This document shows, in pieces, positions 23,201 through 38,200 of a DNA stretch of 64,000 nucleotides (positions are counted from its first letter, which is position 1; the number at the start of each line of letters is the position of its first letter). The position numbers and the translations under genes were made by a program. Source of the stretch: Puffinus mauretanicus (Eukaryota > Chordata > Aves > Procellariiformes > Procellariidae); NCBI GenBank assembly GCA_023333565.1, contig JAJKFH010002994.1:1612001-1676000 (forward strand), in the 5' to 3' direction. The notes beneath the pieces were generated by a model. That model searched no databases, was not told where the DNA came from, and saw only the letters and a program-made list of their open reading frames with translations.

Positions 23201-26200
23201 TGCCTAGTGACAATCTATATTGTCACTATCAAGCTATAGTCAATGATGGATCAGAATCCTGAAGAACTTACAGGGAGAGTACAAATGTGCTTAAAGTTTG
23301 TTATCTTGTATAGCAATACTTTTTTTTTCTTGTAGAATTATTGAGTTCTTCCTAATCAGCCAGAAAGAAATTTAGAAGTAGATGCACGGTAGTTTAAAGG
23401 AATAGAACATATCCTAGCTGGTTACTTTGCTTTGCAGTCAGAGAAAGCTTAGGAAAATGTACAGAACTTACCAAGTAGCACTCTGAAATATTTAGAAGCA
23501 CTTGTGCTCAGAACACAATGCTCCTGTCCTCGTTTGCCTCAGGAGACTTATGATGCATTAAACAATCAGTGGCACCACTGGTCTCGTTGCAAGAGACTTG
23601 CTTTGTCATTAGGATCTCATTTGGGACAGAGAGAAAAGCATATATGGAATTCCCTTTGGAAGCTGAATCTTCTAAGCTATTCAAACACTTTTAAAACATG
23701 AACTTGTCATTCCTGGAGAACACATTTGCATTTGCAGACACACAAAGCTGAGTGGCATTTGAAATTCTGCGTTCAGAAAATACTACATGGACCTCCCACT
23801 AGTTAACTATTCAGTATTCTTTGAACTCTTTTGGGAAGTGGTAGATGTTTCCCATAGTCAGAGAAGTGACTCATCTCAGCTGTGCTAACTAGAGGGTTAT
23901 AATTTAGATGTATATAATTCCACGTGATAGGATCTCTTCCAAGACAGCAGATTGTGATACAGAGTTATTCCATCTGTGTTTTAGGGATGACTGAGTAGAC
24001 TGGTTCACAGGGTAACCAAGACGACTGTGTCTCCTCTAAATCACTGCGTGTCCAAGCCAGGTCATACTGAGAAGAGTCCTCCTTGAGCCTGGGTGCGTAA
24101 CACCTGCTCTGTAAATGGGAAAATATCTGCTCCACAGGACAGAGCCTCAGTTGCAGAGGCATAGCTTAAATAGATTAAATCCATTTAGAAGGAGTGGGAA
24201 GGTTAGATCAAGTGGAATAAAATTCAAGTTCCCCATTAAAGATTACTCTGAAACTAAAGGTATAAGCTAACACCATTTTTTTTCCCACAGTATGGTCTTA
24301 CTAGGCTCAAATGAATCCTTTGCTTTATCACCAGCCTAATATTTGGAGGCATCACCATTGGGACGGGAATCTTGGGTGTTATTGCTGGGGCAGAAGCTGC
24401 AAGAAGATTAAGGAAGATAAACAATAAAGCTGATCCTCTGATCTGTGCCACAAGCATGTTCATTTCTGCTCTGTGCCTCTACATAGCTCTGATGGTGGCC
24501 CAGACGAACATCCTTTCCACCTTTGTAAGTGCCAATCTGTCTATCGTTAGCAAAATGTCTTCTGGGATCCTGGGGAGAAAGGGAAGGGGAGAGGAGGTGA
24601 GGGGTGGCTTTTGCAGAATTCTCTGCAATCTTCTAGATCATTAAGAGGTTTCAGTGACTTGCGACAAGGTGGCCTGCCAGCTAAGCACTGTGCACGTTGC
24701 TCTAATACTGCCCACACCTGCAGTCTGTCCTGTGAGAACCGCGTTGTGCATTACTTGGTCCAGTAAAAAAGGCAGGCAGGCAGAGCATTATAAATTGGGC
24801 CTCAGGACCGACAGAGTCTGCCCACACTAAAGAAGAGAATAGTCAGCCTATGTAGTTAGCTGCGTGAAGCTAGTGTGTCCCTTATCCAGAAACGTAGTTA
24901 AAGGAAGTCTCAATCGTATGTTAATTTTTAATGCTATGATGTGACTAATTTAGTATTCTTATTTATTTTTGCTCTCTGAATACTTAAAGATTGGTGTACT
25001 TGTGACTGTACAATACACACAGTTCTTGCTAAGAATAATTTAGCCATCACGCTCAAAGCCCCAAATCACTAGCTGATCTTCAAAGTCAAGCTTTTGGCAA
25101 TGCAAACTGAAGTATAAATCGCTTAAATTCTGTTCTCAGTAAAGGGAAAAACAGAAACTTACTAGGAATGACAAATAGTTCCAAAAAACCCCTGTGAGAG
25201 GGAACTGAATGCAAACCTTATTTTAACTATAATCTGGTAACAGCTAGGGAAAGACTCCAAGCTTTTTTCCTGTGACTCCATAGCCACAATTACCATGATT
25301 AACATAAATAAGAGGATCCAAGTAAAGTTAATTACAGTAATCAACAGTTCTCTGCAAAAGGGTACTTTTGCAGTTTTTTTGCTTCTAAGAATAACATTTA
25401 TTCAAAGAGGCTTTCCTTCTGACTCCTCAGGAATGTGTATTCCTGTGGAAAAACGCCTTTACACCAAGGGAAAAAACAAATAGATTTGCATGTCTGAGTG
25501 TGTGTACACAAAGCAAAATGTGAAATTGAAGATTATTTTTAGATTCAGGAGTGGAGATCTGAGTGCCAAAAGAATTAGCCATTTTCTTTTTCTGCTTCTC
25601 AGGTTCCCACATAGTCCCGCTCTGAGCATGTTCTTCAGTTCTTTTTTTGTCATTAAAGGTGGAGACATACAGTTTCATTTGGCAGTCTGTGTTAGATGAG
25701 TGAATCTACATATTGGTTTTCAATTACCAAAATATACCTTTTATTAGGACTGATAAAAAGAAATTTGTTTAAAATGTTTCTCTCCTTGCAAACAGCATGC
25801 TGTTTTCAAGCAGTGTGTTATCTGGAAGGAAATTCTGACCTGGGATATGGATAACTGTGTTCCTTAAGTTTCTTCCCATGGGCAGACCGGTTGGTCTTTT
25901 AACCAGAGGCTTTGCCATTTTGTCGTTTGTTAAATGTACTTGATTCAGGTGTTCCAACATATAATGTCAGCAATGTGCAGTGGTAATAAATTGTACGTAA
26001 TCTAAGCACCTGATTCTTCTAATACTTTTACCACTATAGCTGTTTAACTATTGCCTTCTCTGGCACCAGCCATGCCTCTCCTTCCTCTCCAAACAAGGCC
26101 TGACACTAGTCATACTGGTGTGAGAACTGGAGTGGCGCGCCAGCTGCTGCATCTCATTTGAAGATCCCACTGAAACAAATCTTCCACTTGTGTAGGACAC

Positions 26201-29200
26201 TAGGAGGAAACTGGCTTTCCAGTCACTGTCTGCTCAGGCACACTGACATTAGCAAACCTGTCTTCATCACTCGACAGTGCGGAAGCTACTGAAGCAAAAA
26301 AGCATACGTGCATCAGCGTGCAATTACAGTAGTTTCTGTATGCTTTCCACTGTCTTGAGTGGATAATGAAAGGGAACAAGACAGGTTTAATCAGTTATGG
26401 CCAAAGCTGGAAGAAGTGTTTCAAAGCACAAGAATTCTCAAGTTAACATGGAAATATGGCTGGACTTCCAAGGTTTGTATTGGGGAAGGTGAACTGAAAC
26501 GTAATGAGATTTCTCTTCTCTTTCTGGACACCCAGTTCTTGATTTCAAAGACTACCTTTGAAAAGACAGAGAAATATTACCTGGCTTTGTCATCTCAGAG
26601 GAGGCTCTGTCTAAATCTGTTCCTGTCTCCAAAACAAGACGAAAGATGTGTGCTCTCTGCAGTGCAGCACGTGCTCTGGAAAGTCATGACTGAACCCTGT
26701 GACTGGGAACCTTGGACAATATTTGGTGTAGCGGTAACTTAGATTTAAACAGACTTATCTGTGATGGTAATGCTGTATCAGGATGCAGTCTTGCCCTGCA
26801 ACTTGCCTTTGAAGGAGGCATTTGCAGCTCCTGTCTCTGATACACCTGCCTGGTGTGGTTCATTCTGAAAAGACAGAAATCGTTGATCACATATGGTCCA
26901 GCCATACCGATTCCCTCCTTTTTTGTTGAGGCATGTGACTGTTTAAAAGCAGAATGAGTGTTTGGCACTGACATTGATTACAATCTAATTCTCTTCATAT
27001 TAGCTTTAGGTATGAATGTAAACAGTCATCTACAAAGCAAAATCCCCTTAAAATTTGGGACATTATTCTGGTTGTATCCTTTGGAGACCAACTTTAAGTG
27101 TTGTCTGTTAGAAAAGTTGGGGATCCTGGAGAAGGTGACAGCACTAAAATACAATGTTTCACTCTTTTCTAGGTGCACTTAGATTAGAATGGACATGCCA
27201 CAAACATGATTGCACAAATATAATGGAACCGTTTTCTGTATTAATTTAAAACAAGAACTTGAGACAGTCTGAGGAATACTGAGAGATGGTAGGAACAGAA
27301 GGATACACTTTAAATAGAGCATTGCTCTATTGTTTTCCTGCCAACCTCAGCCCTTCTCCCTTGCCAAGTACAGTACTTCCAGGATATCTCCACCTGTTTT
27401 GAAGAAAAGAACATACAACTCTCTTCTCTTTATTGATTGCAGTTGTTTTGCAGTTGGATGGCTGAGTATGCCAGCTATTCAACCATATTGCATTTATTCT
27501 GTATGAGAAAGTGTAAAATTGATATTAGTTTTAGACAGAATACCTTGATACAATCTGTAGAATGATTTATTACCTTCCAAAACTGGGTTAAATTTTTCTG
27601 GTGACCCTACAACTGCAATCCACACAAGACCTTAGGAAAGAAACGAAAAGCTAACAAAGTTCTGTCTCTAATGTTAACACAATTCTGTATGAAATAATTA
27701 CTCTCCGGAGTATGAGGCCTTAGCCACTGTATATCACATTTTCTTATCATGGATATTTTTTCATTAATTCCTATTCCGTCGAACTCTAGGTTGAGAGCAT
27801 AACTTATTTCCTAAAGATGAATTTTACTTTCTTTTCTTGCACTAGGCGTGACATGCTCTTGTTCTTAGGGGCTTGTAGAGACTAAATAACTTGGAAAAAG
27901 CATGAAGAGAAAGGAAAACTGGAAACAACACTTTAAAAGTGCTAAACATCACAAGATTCCTATAAGGGAGATAGACCAATCTCTCATTTGATGTATAAAG
28001 GCAGGTAGTCGTCTATTCCATAGATGATATCTAGGAACAGTTTGGATGCCTTCAGAACCTTCTGCTCTGACTGTTGTATTTGCATCTTGTTATATCTAAA
28101 GTATCTGCCAGGATTTAAATAAATCTCTTTGTTCTTTGTCTCCTTCCTGTTTCACTTTAACCTGCCCTATCTCTTGCTAGCTACGGCACAACTGACAGAA
28201 TCTACATAAGTTCATGCCATTGTCACTGTATAGCAGGATTCAACTGCACTTCCGCATTTGCCTATAATTCCTCTGTGAGTACTGCTTTGACTGGCGGCAA
28301 TTCTAAGTTAAGCAATAGCACATTTAAAGTTTATTTGTATGGAACCAGGGGGAAAAAAAGAAAGGAAGGTCCTTGATGAATTTGGATCTTCCAAGAGAGT
28401 TCACAGAGTATTAACTTGAAATAAGGTGATGAAGGGCTAATATTTTCTGGTGGCTGCAAGATTTGACATTGTTAGTCCTTATTGCCAGGTGGCTTGGCAA
28501 AAAGCTGAACTGTGTGATATTGCTACCCATGTTAACAAACACATTTCATTTTGTGTTTGGCCCAAAGTTCTCTAACAAAAGTGTGTCACTTGCTTTCCAG
28601 CTAAGACTGGCATGCAGCATCGTTTCTGTAGTCTATAGATTGTTACTGCAACAGTCATGGAATTGGAGAAGAACAATTGCATTCTGTCTCTGGCAAGGGC
28701 AAGGTCTGCCAAGGTCATATCAGTGGAAAGACTTTGATAGTGGGATGCATAAATCCAAGAGCTAAGACATAGTCAAGGAGTATGGGAAATGAGTGATATT
28801 TGATATAAAACTTAAAGAAAAGTAATTATGTATGGAGGAATAGATTTAGCTGCAAATTAGAAAACCTATATAAAGCATTTTGAAGGAAAAGATTTCTGGA
28901 TAAAGATCTATACTAAATATCTCTGTACTTCAAGGAACTTTTTCTCCAGACTGGTTTGGAGAAGAAAACACATGAACAGTACAGGCAAGAAACACAGAGG
29001 AGGAAGGGGTATCATAGGAAGATGTATAATAGGTCTGGTTCTTCTTAGGAGAGTGTAAGCTGCCCCTCTGAAAACATCTGATAGTTTGCCACCCTGCCTT
29101 TCTTAGGACTGCGTTTTCATCAACCAGATACCACCTCTTGACCAAGACCTTACCGAACAAGATGCTGGCACCTGTTGTTATAATGGATTTTATTTCCTAG

Positions 29201-32200
29201 GTGCCATCTGACTTTGTGGCCTGTGTCACTAAATAGATTCTGCCTTCTAGAACTGCTCCAGCTTAATAGCATAGCTTTAATGCTTTCCTCAAGTATCGAT
29301 TAGTCTGAACAGCCTGCACAAATCTATGTCCAGGGCTGGCTGAAAGGGTTAATCTTTTCTAAGGCCACAGCTGTAAGAACTGTTGGGGGCCCTACCCCTT
29401 TTCCTGATGGCTGGGTCTCCATCTGTGACGAATTAGGGAATTCCCACAGGGCACCAAGGCTTTGAGGCTGCCTGTCTCTTGGAGTCCATTTCATTTTGGA
29501 AGTTATCTCTCTGAAGCAGCCTTTAAGAGTACTTGTACTGGCACAGAGGTATTCTATTGGTTTCATTTGGAAACCTGAGCAAAGGGAATCTTTGAGCACT
29601 TTTTAAACCTGTGCTGCATGTTTCTCTTCACAGGCTCTTGCTTTCCTCGTCTTGGGTTCAGCAGTTCATTACAGTTTATTTGGGAGGGTGGTGTATGTTT
29701 CCTATTTTGGCTCTTCTGCTGAGGATTTGTGACACAAAGCAACACACATACCTTCTCTGGTTCCTTTCCCCCCTTTTAAGATGAAGTTAGTGTTTGTAAG
29801 CATAGACAGAGATGTTCAATTTATAAGTAGATGGGTATGTACAACTCTTACATAGATAAGCATAATCAGTGAGCCTGCCTTCATCTTCACAATAAAGAAG
29901 ATCAATGCAGTGTGTATAGTCACTGCTTTCTTCTTTTTTGCAGATTTTTATTGCATTTGGAGAACTGTTTTTATCTGTCAACTGGGCTGTTGTGACAGAC
30001 ATACTGTTGGTAAGTGCTTGTGAAACTATTTCCTTATTTCCAGCTTTTCAGCTTTTCTCAACATAATATTGTTCATAAGCCTGCGTCTTGGTGGCCAGAG
30101 GGACCTCTGCCTTCTAGGAAGAGATGAATGAACTCTTACTAAGAATACCCTTATTGGTACCCTGCTAACGTTAGGGATGTAATCACATGGCACAATGTAC
30201 AGCTGTGCAAAGATGCCAGTAACAATATAGGTGTGGTGGTGCAGCAGTCTGAGCTCACTGTAAGCCCAGAAAGGAGACGTATTGATTTGGATGAAACTCA
30301 TGCAAGTGGAACTATCTAGTGCTGCTGGTACCCACACTAGTTTGGATTTTCTGTACAGCTCTGTGTTGTTGGATGTCTGCCAGAAAATGGTCTGCACCAG
30401 AAAGAGAGTCACTTTCTGTCTGTAATCAGAGATTTTCTATTTGTGCTCCAAAGGTTTGAAAAGATGATCCAAATGAGGGAAAGTCAATATTCTGTCAACT
30501 AAAGTTAGTGAATCCGTTACAATTCATCATTCTGTGAACTATTAGCAAGTTCCCTTATTCCAGAATACAGTGCAGATAAATTCCAGCACTTGCAAGTCAA
30601 ATTCCTAAGTGGTGCTACACTGCCAAAGCGTTAGGCAAGCAGCGATGCTTATGAGACTCTTGGGGATTCCACGACTGACACAAGCCCAAAGAATAGCAGT
30701 GCTTTATTTCATTTGAATTCTGTCATCAGTAACTTTAGAAAGGAGTGATGTGAAAATCACACATCTTGTGGCACAGTTCGTCTAGGTATCAATGAGCAGC
30801 TAGTTCTTTTTATCATTGCAAAGGCTTTTAGGGTTAGTAATTTTTTAATGTACTTGAGTTTTTACTCAAAGGAAAAATTTGGTGACCTTTGGTTTATGCT
30901 GTAGCTCCACAGTCACTAATCAGTGTCTGTGTAAAACATGGGACAGATATTGTTGTTACTATCACTGAACTACGCAGATCATCACAGTCTTACGAAGTAG
31001 TTTACATGACTTTTCTTTTTTTGAAATCCATAGTATGAACAAGCTGAATATAGTTTATCAGTCAAATAAGCAAGGAAATAGACTACCTTGTTCATATCTA
31101 GTAATCAGACTGCAGAAAGCTGATTCAAGTACCAAAGCCAGAGCTATTAAAATGATTGACAATCCTTTTGTTGCTACCCTTATACCTGTGGGCATGAGAC
31201 AAAGCATTTAAATTGGCACTATCCTTTTCTACAAAGAGTAGAGTACTGTATCACAAATGACACCCAGACACTCTACTTTGAAGAGTCGTTTTCTGTGGGA
31301 TCACTGTGTTGCAGAACGGTGGGTGTAACTGTAACCCAAACATTTCAAGCAGGATGCTACCTGAGAGACAGAGAGTGTTGAGACAAGTGTGGCACGGGCA
31401 AAATGCTGATGCAGTTGGTACTGATAGAAGGCAAAGTAAGGAAATTGTGTAAAGCTATCATGACAAGTGAGAGAAGACACAAAAAGGTAAGGGCAAAGCA
31501 GAACAGAAATCTCTGACTCTTTCGACCAGGCTAATGATGGAAAACCAGTAGCTGAAGAAAGCCTAAGCAAGAATCATGTGAGCGTCTTCCATTTTGCATT
31601 CTAAGGGAGCTCAAGTCTATTTGCAGATTGCTGCTGCAAACTCCACTATCATAATAAATCTTTCATATAAGAACCACAGTGAATGCATTAATACGTAGCA
31701 GAACAGGCAGTGATGCACAATAACCTGTCACCAGAGTCTAGGACAGTAAAGAAAACTTGCAGCCTGTGGCTCATGTGGAACACAGTTGCCTACAAGGCTG
31801 TCATCATTGCTTGCTACCACAGGAATTGAAAATTTACCACTGAGGTTGCTGTCACTATGGTCTCAGTTGCTCAGATATACAACTTGCTTGGTATTCCTAA
31901 GAGCTAACTAAAAACGAGTGGTAGGAAAGCTGAGCAGAGATAAAAGTATCTCTATTACAGTCTTCTGTGTAAAAGGATGTGAAAGTATATAGCCAAATGC
32001 TGAGCACCGTCTAGTGACAAAAGGGACTCACTGTGAAGCACTGTAGAACTCTCCTTCCACTGACTTGACCTTGCCGTGTTGACATGAGCCTGTTTATCCT
32101 CACACTTTATAGCTTGAAGAATCTTTCTTTACATTCTGATCGAGGTGAAGGAATGAAACAACTTATATTTCATGGTTCTTCAACAAAGCACTGCTGATAT

Positions 32201-35200
32201 TGAGTATTGCATTATGTTCTCAAGTTACTCTTTCATGGTACTGCTCTCTACATGTCAGTTTTCTGCACTCTGGAATTTTAATTAAAAAAAAAATTGCAGT
32301 TAGCATTAGTGAATTGGCTGCTGCTTAAAACCTCAGCCAGCAGCAAGAGGTTTTGTTTCTTCTTTGACTCTCAAAGAATGGTCAGAAACAATTATCCTAT
32401 GAGACAAGAGCTGTAGCCTTGAAGCAGTGAACAAGTGCAGAAAAACTATTACTGGTTCAAAATGAAATTTTTTATTAGCTTCTACTTCAGTTTATTTTGA
32501 AATTACTGGGTTTTTGCAACAGAACCAAGTACTATTACAATTAGTATTCTTTTTACATCAGTTGAGGCACACTGAAGGATTTTTTTTAAAGTTTCTCAAT
32601 TTACTTTTCTTTGAACTCCTACCTCTGCATTTTTATTCTCTCCTCTGTCATTGTTAGAGAGGAAGGTGACATCACTTGAGTTAGATACTGTTGATATACG
32701 ATGGGGAAAGTAAGGCAGGTGATTACTGTCAGCTCTTTCCTTCAGTTCCTTTCTGAACCCAAACTGCAAAGTCTGCAAGGAGCAGTGCGTTCATTCAGTT
32801 CAATCACTCAGGTCTCAGCTTGCTTAGGGAATGCTGCATCATATTGCAGCCTGCAGGAAGTCTACTGGAAGCGTCACTGCCATATCCTGGATCCATGTAA
32901 ATCCAGAAGAGGAGGAAGTTCTTGTCTCCTGAGTCACTGACATCCCTCATTTGTATTTATTTTGGAATCTTTTGCTTTTAGGTACAAGCAATATTGCATC
33001 AATTGGCAACAAGTGGGAGGGTGAAAAGTTTGGCAGAGCTGGGCTCTGTAGTGCTGTGTCTCCCCTAAGAGCAGACATTCAGTGTATTACCATGAATGTG
33101 CTTCGGGTTGGATCTGTTGAATTCTAAATGTTACTAATTGTTTTATCAGAAAAATGATGGAATTCAGCTGAATTTGTGGATGTCTGCTCATTCAGTGGCA
33201 ATCTTATTTGGGAGTTCTGTTTTATCCTGCTGAAAACCCATGGATTCAGTGTATTACTGCTATTACATTGACTGAAGGGTGTCATAGATAATGACAGTAA
33301 TTTCTCTTTTTGCATTGTTTCCTGTGTGAACTGGTAGGATTTCTGATAATGTGGCTGGATTTGCTAATGCATGTTCTTATTTTGCCATGAAAATGACTTT
33401 TCTTTCTTCCCACATGCCACTACTAGCCAGACAATGTAGCTAGGAATTCATTTATCCTGTGACCTGTGGAGCTGAAGACAAAGGAAGATGCTGACTGAAT
33501 GATAAGGACTTTCTTCCTTTGTGGCTACTACATCAAGATGCATTGCATGTAGCAACCTTTGTGCCCCTTATTCAGCTGTAAACATGAAGGTATCTACTGT
33601 ACAACTACAGTCATAATGTGCAAGTGGAGAAGTGCTGTAGCTGCCTTGCTTACGATACTCTGGCTTACTGGGAGGCTGTACATGGAGTGTCCCTTATAAA
33701 ATATGTTTGCCATCTGTGAGGTAATGGGACTCTGTCTTTTAGGTTTTTGGCAGCTAAAAGTGCAGGAGATGCTGGAACTGGAAGCTAATACGGGGTTTGG
33801 GAAGGCTACCAACATGTCCCCATCTTTGTTTGGAAGTATGGGAGGTATAGGAGTATGGGAGCCCTGGGAGGTATAGGAGTGTTTACCAGCCTGTCTGTTC
33901 CATCTGCTTTTTTAGCTGACAGCTCTGTCACACAGTCTGCAGGAGGATCTCTAAAACCTCCAGAGACAGCACGACAGGGTTTGCAAACTATATCTGTTTG
34001 GGGCACCCTGCTTATCTGTCAAGGCATCTGGACTGGGATCTCCTAGGAGACGACAGTGTGTAGGATGTCATCTGCATCGTTGACATGGCGTAGGTAACTG
34101 GGCAGTCACTGTGGACAGGCAGGATGCTATGGCTATTTCAAAGTCCCTGTGTGTGGGAGTGTTTGGTTTCTTCTTTTCCTAGTGAGTCCTACAGTGCATT
34201 GAGCTCTTGCATATGGTTTCCATTGCGCAGAAGAACCTGAATAATAGCACAGGCAGAGTTTGTATGAGCCTGGTAACTACAGGAAACGTCCTATCTTTCT
34301 CTTCCATTTTTCTTGTTACAGCTTGGTTCCATTTGTCTCTTGTAGTTACAGATATGAGATATTAAATAAATGTGGTAAGGAAGTGGTGCAGGGTACTGAG
34401 AGAGCGAAAGTGCGTTTATCTTTTCTCATGCCTGCAATGCCCACAATATTTGCATAACAATATTTGATTTGTATTTCTCAAACACAGCCTGTCATTATCA
34501 ATAAAAGAAAAGAAATCTGAGTCTAGGGCAGATGACATGATATCCTTGGAGAGCCAAGAACTGACAGTCTCCAGTCTAGTACAGTCTGTCATAGCAAGGT
34601 CTACTTCCCAAGCTCAGAGTTTTCTACTGTAGTTTCTTTATCCCTCTTTCTGTACAAGAGCCTGTTCCCAAAGCGCAGATGCTCAGCTGGTACTCCAGGC
34701 AGGTTCTGAGAGAAAACAAAACTTGGGTAGACTGCATGCCCTCAGTCTAGGCCAAAGTGTGCCATGACCACAGTGAGGAGGAGCTGTTGGACTGTTCCTT
34801 CATCCCATGGATGACAAGGATTTCAGCTTCCAGATCAACCAATCTCACATGACTCTGTTCTTATGCTGGCAGGGGACTGGATGCAGTGTGATGGCAACAT
34901 GACATTAAAGTGGTTTTCTGTAACTCTGAAGAGATCTCCAAGACATCCCTGTTTTAATAGTTATTATTGTTGAAGCACTCTGTCTAAGTATTCCTAATGA
35001 AAAATAAATGTTCCATCCATGGTTAGAAATATCTGCTTTGGAGATACTAAGAATGGAAAGGGATACAAACTAGCTGTATGTGTACAAGGTAAGGAAGGAG
35101 GTTGTGTCTTTTAATAAAACTGCATTGTATGGAGTACTGTTACTGGGTGCAAAGATGCTGTTTTAAGATGTTGAGTGATTCGTGTATCCAAGTTTGTGGC

Positions 35201-38200
35201 CATTTCTGGCTAAGAGGGGCACTGCCAATGTGGACTGGTTCCTTACTGAAGCTGGTTGTAATATGGGGTAAGCAGGACCAAAAGGCTCCCACTGAATGGA
35301 ATGAGTTATATGAGCTCTTGAGAAACTCCCTCTCTGAAAGAGGCAATTTGGCTGTAGAAAAAAGGACGTCACTGCTCATTGCTGTGTTTCTGGCATTGCA
35401 GCAGGGTATAAGGCGTGTTACTGCTTAGAAAACCCTGGCTACAAGAAGGATTTACTAGGCAGAGATAAGAGGATAGATAGCCAAGTTGGCTATAATTTTT
35501 GCTAATTGTGTTGGGGGAATCTGTCTATTTTCTTTCTCATTTTAGATCAAATGCTCTGTTAAATCCAAATGGGATTCATAGCCTCACTTCCTAAGAAGAC
35601 TTACTGCAGTCTGTGTCTGCTTTCTCTTTAAGTTTTGAAAGCATGGATTTCAACCAAGTTTGATAAAGAGTTAGACACCTCAGGAAGACCCGAGTTCATA
35701 CAAACCAAGTGAAAATAGGTGACCTTGTTGAGAAAAATTATCCAATTGGCTCACCCCAGAAGAGCTGCGTTTTAGGGAAAGACTCTGCAGCACATACATC
35801 TTGTCAAACATGAGAGAAAATGGTAGAAGTAGGTTTGTGAGAGAGAGACATACAACATGAAAACCATAACAATGGAAAAAAGCTTGGCATGATACTTAAA
35901 CTAGAAGATAGAAATCGTGCGTTATTCTATGAATGGGTTTTTATAAAAATAACGTTTTTAGGTGTTTTGATTCTATATGTGCTCCAATCTTCATACCGAG
36001 AATGTATGTCATGCTAGCTTCTGCAGATGGGGGGCTGCAAGAGGGAAAGGAATGCCGTGCTACAGAATCCTCTGTCAATCCACCCCTGAATGCAAACCAT
36101 TACATTAATATAGATTATTGTCCTTCCTGTTTCTGCATCTGTGCTATGGATCTGTAGTCTCAGTATATTTAAAATGCTGTAACTTACTGGTATGTATAGG
36201 TCCTGACTGCATGTGGCACTGAAGTATTTTTTGCTCTCATTCTCACAAGAGTAATTAACCTTGGTGTCTTGGACAATATAGATTCCTTACCTGCCTGTTT
36301 TAATGTCCATTAATGCAGTTCCACTCACCCTAAAGATGTGGCATTAATGTTGCTACTGTGATGTAACTACATCTTAGTGGTAGGTAAATATTTTTAAATC
36401 TAATATCTTTTATCTGACGCCTCTTTAAACACAAAGAATGATAATAAAACTCTAAGTTAGATGTGAGAGCAGGATCTTTTTTTTCTTCTAAACCCAACTT
36501 GCCATGCATGTTAGTGTGTCCTTGAAGGCAGCTATAGAGCCACAATATAGGTTATATACCTTGAGTTTGCCTCTTGGTAGAACACCAGTCACCTATTAAT
36601 TAGTGTTTGAGACACTCTAAGTGATGTTCAGATCAGTCTCCAAAAAAATCAAGTTGGGGAGTAGAGGACTGGGAGAATATTAAGCATTTTGTCTCTGATA
36701 TGAGCAAGTGGTTGGAAAACAAAGGTATGAAGGTTTAAAATTGCTTCTGTGTCATTCTTACTGTGAATGCTTTTTGCGTAAATGTATTATTGAAAGAGAG
36801 AGACACAAATTATATAGAATCATACTGTACTTCTTCAGGCACAGTTGATCTTCAGTAGCACAGACATAAAGCCCTTATTACCCAAAAATGACTATATTTC
36901 ATTTTAAAAAATAGTTCTAATCTATGTGATGCTTTGCCGTGTTCTGGATGTGCACCACATCTTCTTTTCCACCTTGTTATTTAAACAGTGTGCACTCAAA
37001 GGCATAATAATTTTGAGGTATTATTACTAGACTAGCTATATCTCAGGTGCTACCCAGTTACAAGCAGCAAACTTCTTCCATCAAAGCTGTCATCAAAGCA
37101 CCATCAGCCACCTTCTGGTCTGCCAGGTTGGGTCCCCTCCCTCTGTCTTCACATGGTCTGCAAGGTCTCAGCTGACATCCTTTATAGCCATGGCAGCTAC
37201 TTGAGGTTCCAGGTACCCCAGTTTCCCCCCAGCAGTCTAGACCATGCCTGCTGACGCGGTGTCATTAGAGGTTCTTCTCAGGGGCTGTCAGTGCTGAATC
37301 TCCTTGTTAGTAAATCAGTACGACTGCAAGGGTTACTGGCTGGAGGTTTCTGTTAGTTGCATGGCCAGGTGAATCTGTACAAGTTGCTGTGAGTCTATGA
37401 ATGGAGGCAGGAGAGTCATGTTTTTCCTACTTTATTGACATTCCCCCTTGTGTGTTGCTTTCTTGAATGTTTTTTTCCTCAACAAAACATCCGGTGTACT
37501 CTTTTGCTCAGAATGACTTCTCTGTTTCCAAACTTGTAAACAATGTTTGAATATGAAATATATAAAAATGAATATATTAATCTCTCTAGGATGTTATATA
37601 AGTAGTTGGCCATTCAGGAGATTCACACTGCTAATAATCATTCTCTCGTGGGTTGTGTTTTGTTTCAGTATGTTGTGACCCCAAGACGGCAGTCTACAGC
37701 TATTGCCCTGCAGATTTTGGTGAGCCATTTGCTGGGAGATGCAGGCAGCCCATATCTTATTGGGATTGTAAGTGAATTCTCTGTTTATTGAGCTTTCCTT
37801 AGGGTAAAACTTTTAGAAACTGAAAGACAGACACTCACAGAATTGTAGGCACTTTCTGGTCCAAAACTAGAAATTACTCAAATTGGTGGCCTTGATACTA
37901 GAATACAGAGGCATTTTTCTAAGCATTTTTACTTGCATGCAACTTCTGGTCCTGTGACGCTGCATGTATGTAGAATATAATCCTATACCTATAGGTGTGA
38001 GTAGTTCCATGCAGTGTGTAGAAATTTATTTTGATTTTAAATTTGCAAACTCATGAATTTTTGAAGGCATACATTTTTGCAAAGTGTCATGGGCATTGAA
38101 CTTGGATTTACGCACTTTCTGCTTAGTTTGTGAGGAGTTTCGTGGAAATTAATCAAATACCATAAAACCTAAGACTCTTAGTTCAAATCTTGAAGTTTGA

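Noticed and set aside
26359..26742. 127-codon open frame in SPNS3 intron 8
   Set aside because: It begins at GTG rather than ATG, has no family match, and no convincing splice sites frame it.
36820..36840. TAGAATCATA-like sequence as a minus-strand CR1 end
   Set aside because: Only about 10 bases match, and the CR1 body (the TTGGACT/CCAACC region) is missing.
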